NCBI GenBank assembly: GCA_954871525.1
Contig: OX940864.1
Coordinates: forward strand, 22,438,001 to 22,502,000
Direction: 5' to 3'
Length of the DNA: 64,000 bases
From: Parietaria judaica
Taxonomy: Eukaryota > Streptophyta > Magnoliopsida > Rosales > Urticaceae
Both the position numbers and the translations under genes were made by a program. Under the pieces are notes generated by a model. The model was given only the letters and a program-made list of their open reading frames with translations. It did not search any database and was not told the origin of the DNA. Shown here in pieces: positions 11,311 to 19,969 of this stretch (position 1 is the first letter of the stretch; each line of letters begins with the position of its first letter).

Positions 11311-11979
11311 TTGAGATACAGGCTTCCGGGGGGCTTTTTGGGTTGTTATCGCTTTTTATTAATTTTGAAAAACACCCATAACAACAACTATCAAATCGTT
11401 TTGCCCCCTTCATTTAGTCAACATGCTGATATTATTTTAATGACAATCGCCATGTCGGCTATATCACGTTGGTTTAAAAATCAAGGAATTTCTCTAATCA
11501 AACCGTAAACGTATGTATGAAATCGAAGTAATAAATAGTAATAATAGAATAATCAGTGCCTAAATATATTTATGTCATGTTTATATTTAAATAAATTGAC
11601 ATACTCTCATGCATGCTTGGGATATTTTTCATCATTTTGTTTTATTTGCTTAGTGCCTATATATATATATATATCATTTGTATGAATTTTTTATTGCATA
11701 GTTGGATAAAGAGATAAAAGGCTGCCACTAAGTTTTGACTTGATCGAACTTTGTTTCACTCTTATTATTTTGAATGATATGCTAGTGAACGGCCTTCAAA
11801 TGTACTAGCTTGCTTGGTACTTTCTTGAATTGAAAGTACCAGCTCTCTTGTACCTCCGTGATATTACCTCTTTGTCATCAAAGTATTGTTCGATTGAATG
11901 AATGTCGAAAGTAGTGAAATGTACCTACCTTTCTAGTACCACGTTTTTGTGAAGTTTCGGTTAGCAAATGAATGTCGAA
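11311..11979. other. Non-coding interior of the LTR element
   Basis: AT-rich sequence with no recognisable gene. A short (TA) run is at about 11660-11675. Near 11840-11960 the text starts to resemble the 'ctagtacc...aatgtcgaaa' units that become a tandem array after 12490. Confidence 0.4.
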
Positions 11980-12304
11980 AAGATGGGGTGTACCAACTAG
12001 TTGACCACTCCATTTTGTGCCGATTGGTCGGTCACTTTGGTGCCGACGGGTCAGTCACTTTGAAGCCGACGGGTCAGTCACTCTGGTGCCGACGGGTCGG
12101 TCACTTTGGCGCCGACTGGTCGGTCACTTTGGCGCTGGGTTGGTCACTTTGGCGCCGACAGGTCGATTGCTTTGGCGCCGACTGGCCGATCGCTTTGGTG
12201 CCGACGGATCGGTCGCTTTGGTGCCGGCTGGCTGATCACTTGATCAATGTCATTCTTTACCTTTATCCTTCTTCAAATAAGTAAGGTGAAATAATACCCT
12301 AACA
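11980..12304 (-). repeat. Second LTR-like end inside the element
   Basis: This block repeats the 'ggtcggtcactttggtgccgac' unit about nine times and ends with the LTR terminus '..aataataccctaaca' at 12304. It is followed by the same purine-tract side sequence ('gctagcccc..tccattga') as at 10150. It therefore looks like the right part of a third LTR copy plus 3' interior. Its left part is not recognisable. Confidence 0.7.
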
Positions 12305-13142
12305 GCTAGCCCCTATTCCATTGATTATATAATGCTTGATGGAATATTTTATCGACATATGTACCAGGTCTTTTTACTCTCACTCGTTGATCAACGGGAT
12401 AGTTTTATTCGTCACATTAGCATGCAACGCATCGCCCGATGAGTCACGTAACTTCATGTTTTTCTTGTCCCGAGTTTCTAAAATTAAGATAATAATGATA
12501 GAATTGAGTGTACCAGCCTTCCTAGTACATTCATGTCCTTTAAAAACTAAGTGTTAAAGAAGTTTGGTGTACTAGCTTTCCTCGTACCTCCTTGATATGT
12601 AAGTGGTTTAAAAATGAATGTCAATGGAGTTGAGTGTACCAGTCTTCCTGGTACCTCATTGACATGTAAGTTATTTAAAAATGAATGTCAAAGGTGTATC
12701 AGTCTTCCTGGTACCTCCCTAACATGAATACTGTTTAAAAATGAAGAATGTCGAAGGAGTTGGGTGTATTAGCTTTCCTGGTACCTCCTTGACATGTATG
12801 TTGTTTAAAAATGAATAGATGTCAAAGAATTTTAGTGCACCGGCCTTCCCCGTACATTCGTTTCAGCCTACATGGTATCTTCATGGGCGTGAGATTTAAG
12901 ATGCTAAATAAATGTCAAAGGAGTTGGGTGTACCAACCTTCATAGTACCTCATTGACATGGACGTCTTGGTGTAATGTTCCCTTGATCCCTTTTAGAATA
13001 TGAAATAGGAATTTTCTTTGTTCTATTTGTAGAATTGTATACCTTTTAAATTGGTACTTTCGAACTTTTCCAAGTAGGTTATTATGTCATGGGTTTGACG
13101 TATAGTGATCGTGGATCTTCCTGTAGGAGAACGGATGTGATC
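12305..13142. repeat. About 62-bp degenerate tandem array
   Basis: From about 12490 to 12970 a unit containing 'gtaccagtcttcctggtacctc' and 'tgacatgtaagttgtttaaaaatgaatgtcaaag' recurs six to seven times with variable spacing. The 'agtcttcctggtac' part is partly self-complementary ('taccag..ctggta'). No protein is supported. Confidence 0.72.
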
Positions 13143-13530
13143 GAATTATTTCCTTTAAAATCTTGCAACCTAGGGTCATCTTACAAGAGAGCAAATGTAA
13201 TTGAATAACTTCCTGATAGAACTTGCAACTTGGGGTTGGCTTATAAGATAACAAGTTTCATTAAAAATGCTTCCTCTTAGAACTTGTGACCTGGGGTCGA
13301 CTTATAGGAGAGCAAGTGTGATTGAACTGCTTCCTCTTAGAACTTGCAACCTGGGGCCGGCTTATAGGAGAGCAAGTGTGATTGAACTGCTTCCTTTTAG
13401 AACTTGCGACCTGGGGTCGACTTATAGGAGAGCAAGAATGATTGAACTGATTCCTCTAGGAACTTGCGACCTGGGGTCAGCTTATAGGAGAGCAAGTGTG
13501 ATTGAACTGAGCAAATTTTATTGAAGTGCT
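13143..13530. repeat. 60-bp tandem array
   Basis: About six units of 60 bp, each with 'acttgcgacctggggtcgacttataggagagcaagtgtgattgaa'-like text abbreviated here, lie head to tail. The last four are nearly identical. As the period is a multiple of three, one plus-strand frame stays open across them with a 20-residue repeat; nothing suggests it is translated. Confidence 0.88.
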
Positions 13531-13862
13531 TCCTTACGCGTACACATCTTTGATAAAATTTCACTTACTTAGACAGGGAGTGACATAATGAAAAGTAAAC
13601 AACATAAGGAAGGCCATGAAAACTAAAAAAAATAATTTTCTTTTGGAAATGAACTAGGAAGAGTAAATGACACAGTCATTAGTTTGAAGAGCATAAGGAT
13701 TAAACTTTAGGTGCTTCGCACAGTGCTTCCTCGCGCAAAGCCCATTTTGCGAAAACCCACCACGCGATGGTCCTCATTCTCTTTGAATTTCCTTGCTTCA
13801 CTGGTAGGTCCACGGTTTACATGGCTCGATGTCTTTCAAGTCTCCCCCAATGTATCTATCCA
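13531..13862. other. Interior of the LTR element, no recognisable gene
   Basis: This is where protease and reverse transcriptase should follow gag on the minus strand. I find no conserved pol motif and no long frame here. Confidence 0.45.
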
Positions 13863-15254
13863 CTAATTTTTTTTTTTCAATGTTTTGCATTCCTCGGTGG
13901 AATGCCTTTGTCTACAATGGTACTCACAATACTCATATAAGTCGGTCGTTGGTTCGTCTATGTCTATGATTTCCACATGGTTTCCCACACCTTGCATGTT
14001 AGTTGCATTTACATTGTAGGAGAATTGTCGAGGTAGGGACAAAGGTCTTCTCGCGTCGTGCCTTCTGCCATAGTTCATGTGGTTCGCCGATCCTTTGAAT
14101 TGGCTGGGAACGTTGCGGGCTGATTCGTGTCTCCAATCAGAGTGATGCACTGATCCGCTTGGTGAGTTTCCTCCCATTCTTTCGCCGAGTTGGTACTTCT
14201 TGTCTAGTTTTGCTCTGTCCTCTTCTAGAGTCATGTAGACTGTAGCGCGGTGGAGGGCGCTCTCTATACTGGTTGGTTCATTTTTGGTGAGCTCTTCGCG
14301 AAATGGGGTATCGAACCAAAGACCTTTCTTAAGGGCTTGAACCGCCATGGAGTCGTCTAAACCACTTATCTTTAACATCACATCCTTGAACCTCCTTACA
14401 AAATTTCGAAGTGGCTTGTCAGATTCTTGATCGAGTGTCCACAGATCAGTGATGGTGACTTTGCTTTGAACATGTATCGAGTAGTTTCACAAAAATATAG
14501 AAGCCAAGTCGTCAAACTTCGTGATGGATCCATCAGGCAACCTTGCGAACCACTTTAGTGCGGGTCCTTGCAAGCTTTCAACGAACAGAAGGCACAAGGC
14601 AGTCTCGTGCTCGTGCCTAGGCACGTTGAGACATCCCATGGCGATTCGGAATGCTTTCACGTGTGCCTTTGGGTCCGAACCGTTCTTGTATGCATTGAAC
14701 TTGATTTTTGGCATATTGGTCACCTTGATGTTAATGAGGGTTTGTGCCAAAGGGTTCCTCCTTGACTCCTCTACCAGGCGGTCGATCTTTGGGGCCACGC
14801 TGGTTGCCTTGTGGACTTCGGAGGAGACTTTGCCAATGTGAGCATAGATTTCGTTCACAGCTTGATTGAATCTTCCCTCCAAGTTGACAATTGTCGTGCT
14901 GTCACTGTCACGTACGTCATGAGGGCATGACTCACCACACTCGGTTCTGAGAGTTCCTTGGTGCTGCGATGGTTGAACCAGTTGGTCTCTTTCATTCGTT
15001 GGGGTGTTGTTCAGCTCGACCCTTCGGCTTGGTTGATGCACCGTCGTTTTTTGTTGTTGCTGGAACCCCGAAGAAGGTGTTTGGAAGTTCAAGCGCGTTG
15101 GTGTGATGGGTAGCATCATCTGAGCTCCATCGCGCCCCTAGTGCAAAGATCCTCCTTGGAAGCTTGGTTGTGCCTGCAGAGTTTCCACCCTTGTGCCTTG
15201 CTCAAGCTCCAAGCGAAGACGACGATTCTCCTCTGATTGCTCGCTCAACAAAAT
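13863..15254 (-). pseudogene. Gypsy-type gag relic
   Basis: The minus strand carries one continuous gag-like frame broken by two stop codons, TAG at 15138-15140 and TGA at 14487-14489. Upstream of the first stop is a short heptad-like, charged coiled segment. Between the stops is the Retrotrans_gag domain of plant Ty3/gypsy elements: the 'PKIKFNAYKNGSDPKAHV' entry, 'GPALKWFARLP' and 'FDDLASIF'. After the second stop the domain continues with 'LRNFVRRFKDVMLKI' and 'LKKGLWFDTPFREELTK', then a basic linker and a C/H-rich knuckle-like end near 13880-13925. The frame runs straight out of the LTR at 15254 with no primer binding site, so the N-terminus and leader have been lost. It cannot make full-length Gag. 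Confidence 0.85.
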
Positions 15255-15922
15255 TGTTGAGGGCAAAAGCGTCTCAAACAATCACGACATTACACGTGGT
15301 AACGCCGTTTTTATGTTTTCCGAGGACGAAGAAGGTCGTTAGCTTCCGTTGATATCGTTGTGAGATTTCATGTAGGAGATGATAAGAATTTCAAGAAGAG
15401 ACAAAGAGAATACTCAAGAACTTCCACTAGATTGCATATTATGGTCACTATCCATGTCCTATTCTGGTGCAAAAATGGTGTTCAGCCCTTAAGTACAAGC
15501 TTTTCTTCAAGAGTACAAAAATGGAGGGAAAAGGAATGTTCAGAGGTTGATGATGAAGGAAAATCTCTAGGGTTCAGCCCTAATGAGGTCTTCTCTATTT
15601 ATAGATGCCTTAATGGGCCTCTAAGTGGGCTTTGATTACAAAATGTAACCCTAATTCTGTGGTCCTGGGTCGTTGCTCAATTAGCTGAGGTGACATCCAG
15701 GCTAGCAAGGTTTGTCTGATCCTCAGGGGACATGCCTATGTGAATGAATATGCTTTATCCGTACTTGAAATGTCTAGCTCGTCACATTTGGTACTAGCTG
15801 GTTGATCACTTTGGTACCGATTGGTCGGTCAATTTGGTGCCGACTGGTCGATCACTTTGATTAATGTCCTTCCTTCCTTTTTATCCATCTTCAAATAAAT
15901 AGGGTGAAATAATACCCTAACA
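15255..15922 (-). repeat. 5' LTR of the gypsy-type element
   Basis: The 668-bp repeat starts TGTTGAGGGC (15255) and ends CCCTAACA (15922) on the plus strand. It matches 7567-7964 plus 9834-10149 and carries fewer copies of the 'ggtcggtc' unit. The genomic flank AGAGC follows at 15923-15927. Confidence 0.92.
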
Positions 15923-16840
15923 AGAGCCAACAATGTCGAAAAAGAAAAGAAAAAAGTCCTAGAGCCGTTCCCACGACACAATGTATGCCAAAAATAGTAA
16001 GGCTGCTCAAATCCGGTATTGTAAGATTCAAAAATGGTCTTCGGTATTTAAACGAAACCATCGGCAGAATCTTCGAACACATTAACGAGGTCATGATTGG
16101 ACAATGTAGATGAGATATCCGAAGTTGAAGGGAACTGCAACATGACACTCGAGTTCTACGCACATTACTCTCACAAAGATGAAGTCGTGAACATCCAAAG
16201 TTCCAAACAACTATGCTATTGCCCAAGGTCAATGTTCTCTGATTGACTCTAAGACCCCCAAGATTCATGAGCTTGCTGATTTAACCAATTTCTTAATGAA
16301 GCAATAAATTATGAAATTGCATATTCGATAAAATACTTATCAAGATAATATAAATTTATAATGTGAAATATATGATTATGAATATAAATGCTAGAATATG
16401 TACGTGCATGAGGCAAAGGAAAAGAACGATGGCACGTCGCAGTACTCATGTTGACATTTTTGTATTTGTCATAAATCCTATATATGAATTGTACGTGTAC
16501 TAAATAAATAAAAAAGAACGAAAATAAGTTTTGAAATATGACTGGACTGTGATCATGCCATAGTTATGCAAACGTGCAAGTGTACTAAATTTAATTTAAT
16601 AACATGTTGACTTCACGATTACAAATATCTAACATTACAATTTTCATAATAATATAATCGGAATAGTCTAGTATAAATGCATTTATTAATTTTCCAAATA
16701 AATATAGTATAGCAATGTAGATCTATACAAGTTGTTTACCTTCAATAACTTTCATAATCAAATTACGCGAATTCATTGGGGGTTGGGTTCTTGATTGTTA
16801 TTGAGTCACTTTTTTTTTCTTTTTCTTTTTCTTTTTAACC
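15923..16840. other. Non-coding, unidentified
   Basis: Bases 15923-16310 have higher GC content than what follows and a minus-strand open frame of 125 codons (15891-16268), but it runs into the LTR and shows no family feature. From 16310 the DNA is plain AT-rich. I see no supportable gene. Confidence 0.35.
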
Positions 16841-16879
16841 AGGTTTTTTATTAAAAAAATCGGGGAATGAATTACGCAA

Positions 16880-17210
16880 ACAAACTACAAACCCAACAAG
16901 AAATAATATTAAAGTAGCAATAATATGTAAAACTTGAGTAAAAGGTCTTGGCTACTATGAGCAGCCACGTTAAGATATCTAGAGACAAAAGAAACGAAAT
17001 ATCGAAAAACTCATTGCAAAGGTTTTGAATATCCTCTGTGATGGTACGGAGAGCGTTAGATAGCTAGGGTCTTTCAATTGCCTCGACCGCCGTCTTAGCG
17101 TTATATTTAATAATGAGTTCATCAAACCACGAGTTTGTGCCACCAACATACCAGGGCAGATAGCAAAATCTCACTAATTGCCACCAAAGCGGTTTCACAA
17201 TACCTAATTT
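16880..17210 (-). pseudogene. LINE-type RNase H relic
   Basis: Read on the minus strand in shifting frames, the sequence shows the end of a plant RNase H-like domain of the kind found at the C-terminus of LINE reverse transcriptases: an A-L-V-A-I-S-like entry, '(D)A-K-T-A-V-E-A-I' near 17080-17115, then 'DIQNLCNEFFDISF' and a broken version of 'SRxxNxxAHxxAK' near 16945-17010. Several frameshifts and stops separate these pieces. Such relics are usually 5'-truncated LINE copies or detached RNase H genes. I see no upstream reverse transcriptase, so only the tail remains. Confidence 0.5.
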
Positions 17211-18260
17211 TTGACATTTTTTAAAATCTCTTAAGACCAACCATTTTTCGTGAATCGTCGTGTCTAATAACTTTATGGCAGATGGTAGGGAAGGTAACCA
17301 TTGATGCTTCTAATTATGATGTTGTTTTCGAACAATCACGCCATGAAGTTAACTAAAATAAAAACTTCAATGGGGACGGATGCCCTTTATTTCTTTCTAC
17401 ATATTCGTATAGGGCTATCTCTGATATAAGTATCTATTTTTATACCAAGTGTGTCTATGTATTCTCAATTTCTTCTTTTAGCAGCAATAGAACTTAAAAG
17501 CTACATAATTATATCAAATTCTAATATCTACATGTCGAGTTTACCGTTTACGTATATAAAGTTAAAGACACACTTACGTTTTTAGTTTAATAAAAGTAGT
17601 ACTGTTGAATAACTAATAATTTTTGGAGTTCAATAACAGAGATACACTTGTCACTCGTGCAATAGAATTTAACGGACATGAACAAAATTGAACCTGGGAC
17701 TGTTTTGCAATCTTTAAATATTATTGCCCCTATTTTTTTTTTAATATATCAATACAATTAATATAAAACTGAGTATTCATGCCACAAATATCCCTAAATA
17801 ATGCTACAAGAGTGGCTTGAGTTGAAAAAACACAATAATTAATGATTTTTTTTATTTATTTTTTATAAATGTCCTTTCTTTCTTCCAAGTTTCCAAGAGT
17901 AATTTTTTATTTATAAATTATTTATATTCGTAGATATGAAAAATAATCAACTAAAATTTGAATTTGAAATTGAAAAAACCGACGAAAAAAAAAGAGGTTA
18001 AAGCTACAAAAGTTATAATAATGAGAAGTCTTTTTATATTACAATTCATATTAATTTATTATATTATGGTTCGTTCGATGATTCCTAATTATTATATAAT
18101 ATGCTCGCATATACATCAGAATTCACGTGATACTTTAGAATGTATAAATTAATTGCTAACTTATATTTTTAAGTTACAATGACCTTTTTAAACTAATTGG
18201 TCGCATAACAAAACAAAATGTAGGACCATTAATTCAACCTAATGCGGGCCTGTAATATGT

Positions 18261-18306
<46 letters not shown>

Positions 18307-18481
18307 CATTAAGAATATGCGTGTGAATGTATATGATTAGTCATAGCTATCACATGCATCATGCATGCATGCACGCAGATATTTTTGTATTAAAAAAAGT
18401 TGATATTCTCATTGTTTGTTAGCCGATTCTCCGAAGATATGTACATTTGTTAGGGCTTAGCGACGAGCCTACGACCAACTC

Positions 18482-18522
<41 letters not shown>

Positions 18523-18531
18523 CTAGTTCAA
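17211..18531. other. AT-rich intergenic DNA with TA microsatellites
   Basis: No gene is visible. (TA)n runs lie at about 18264-18302 and 18484-18519. Confidence 0.5.
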
Positions 18532-18744
18532 TTTTTTTTATTTTTTAAATGGGGTGGCACTATCGGCCAATGTTACAATGCACTCTCGCATGACTTAGAT
18601 ATATTCAGTGTAAGAACAAGTGATACTAATGGCCAAGTTTACAATATGTAAAGGGGGCACTCAATTGAGTCCCATGAGGGTTTGAACCCATGACCTCTAG
18701 AATAGAGGAACAGTGGAGATACCACTAGGCCAAACAAGCTTGGT
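18532..18744 (-). mobile_element. tRNA-derived SINE
   Basis: On the minus strand the element starts at 18744, carries an A box TGGCCTAGTGGT near 18732 and a B box GGTTCAAACCC near 18680, and ends in an A-rich tail at 18532. An 8-bp duplication TAGTTCAA flanks it (18524-18531, 18745-18752). Pol III boxes, A-rich 3' end and target duplication together define a plant SINE. Its 3' half ('ACATTGGCCGATAGTGCCACC') recurs at 61645-61715, and a related tail at about 32834-32945. Confidence 0.88.
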
Positions 18745-18833
18745 TAGTTCAAATTAATTAATGAGTCAAATGACTAGCAATGAGAATGAAAGAAACCTAA
18801 TATATATAGATAATATTTTAATATAGGGTTAAT

Positions 18834-18948
18834 TAACGAAATGCCCATTTTGTGCAAACCTTTTAAAAAACTACTCATTATGGGTAGTTTTTTACACACA
18901 CAATGGGCAGTTTTTTAAAAGGTTTGACACAAAATGGTATTTCGTATA
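18834..18948. repeat. Foldback element or MITE-like inverted repeat
   Basis: Left arm 'cgaaatgcccattttgtg..aaaccttttaaaaaact' (about 18837-18874) is matched by its reverse complement at about 18908-18946 with few mismatches, and there is a second inner repetition of 'aatgggcagtttttt'. The total is about 115 bp. No target duplication could be settled. Confidence 0.7.
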
Positions 18949-19406
18949 ATTTCCTTTAATATAATACCCATCCACTTTCGAGAAAATGATGTCACATCTA
19001 ATTTTTTGTGATTGATCTTGATTCATCTGTCATGATCAGCATAATCTTTTTCAGTTATTAAATTAATTAAATGCTTCAATTAAGGCAAGCCTAAGAGGCT
19101 TTATTATTGGTGGAAATTGAATAGCAAAATTTCATAGTAGATTAAATCATAATAGATTTTTATTTAATTAATTTATTTATTTATAAAAACCAAGGTTTTC
19201 CGAAGGTATCTCATGAAATAGTCGTAAAACTAGGATATGTTAGGCAGCTTTTTTTATTAGAAGTCGTTCGTGTTCTTCAATCTCGAATAATTTTTTCACA
19301 ATTTTTTAATTTTATTAAAATAGAAATTATAACTTTATATTTGTAAAAATTACAGTTATATAAAATTACACCTTCATTTATTTCAAAACGCTTATTTTAT
19401 ATAGAA
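18949..19406. other. AT-rich spacer
   Basis: I see no gene, RNA or transposon end here. It ends in the 9-bp target duplication of the next element. Confidence 0.45.
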
Positions 19407-19960
19407 GGGTTATTATAGGCATATATTCCCGTTTTTCGTAAACATCCGACTTATGTTCCCGTTTCCCTTTTTTTCGTGGCATATATTCCATAAGTCTTAA
19501 AACTTACTCAAAGTCAACCTTCGTTAATAATTTTGTCTATGTCCGTTAGTTTTTGCCACGTGTCATGTACACCTCGACAGACTTCATCTTCACCTATCGG
19601 TTCGAGCAGAGCCCGAGGCGCGTTGGACGTTCTCTTTAACGCTTGATTCGCATCCTCTACGTTCTTGTGGTTTGCTAGCCGAGTAGCTTCCTAGGATATA
19701 ACGAGACGACCCAAACTTTGCAACACTTGAAAGTCCGCCGGAGAACAGGAACATAAGTTGGATGTTTGCAAAAGAACAGGAACATATGCTAATATTAAGG
19801 GCATGATACGTGGCAAAAACTAACGGACATAGACGGAAGTATAAATGGAGGTTGACTTTGAGTACATTTTAAGACTTATGGAATATATGTCGTGAAAAAA
19901 AAAGGGAAACATAAGTCAGATGTTTGCAAAAGAACGGGGAACATATGCCGGTAACAACCC
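19407..19960. mobile_element. Small Mutator-like element (MULE) with unique interior
   Basis: Long terminal inverted repeats of about 160-180 bp (19407-19575 and 19785-19960; ends GGGTTATTATAGG and CGGTAACAACCC) are flanked by a perfect 9-bp duplication TATATAGAA (19398-19406, 19961-19969). Nine-bp duplications with long inverted repeats are the Mutator hallmark. Between the arms about 200 bp of higher-GC sequence (about 19575-19745) does not belong to either arm and may be captured host DNA. No transposase is present. Confidence 0.9.
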
Positions 19961-19969
19961 TATATAGAA

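Larger units (their letters stand above)
7567..15922 (-). mobile_element. Ty3/gypsy-type LTR retrotransposon, gag only, with nested insertions
   Basis: The element is bounded by LTRs that start TGTTGAGGG and end CCCTAACA, and by a perfect 5-bp target duplication AGAGC (7562-7566 and 15923-15927). It reads on the minus strand: the 5' LTR is 15255-15922, the gag relic 13863-15254, then repeat-rich DNA, a purine tract next to 10150 (reads AAGGGGGC on the minus strand) and the 3' LTR 7567-10149. No protease, reverse transcriptase, RNase H or integrase is recognisable in about 5 kb of interior, so it is non-autonomous. Over about 180 aligned LTR bases I count about ten differences by eye, so the insertion is not recent. 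The 3' LTR hosts a hAT element. Confidence 0.88.

Noticed and set aside
11138..11413. 91-codon minus-strand frame rich in Trp, Pro and His
   Set aside because: It only translates the GGCCACG minisatellite.
13267..13524. 85-codon plus-strand frame with a 20-residue repeat
   Set aside because: It is a translation of the 60-bp tandem array inside the LTR element, with no sign of a gene.
15891..16268. 125-codon minus-strand protein
   Set aside because: The frame crosses the LTR end and target duplication and shows no family features.
18660..18740. tRNA gene on the minus strand
   Set aside because: The A and B boxes are present, but no cloverleaf is possible and the sequence continues into an A-tailed SINE with a target duplication.
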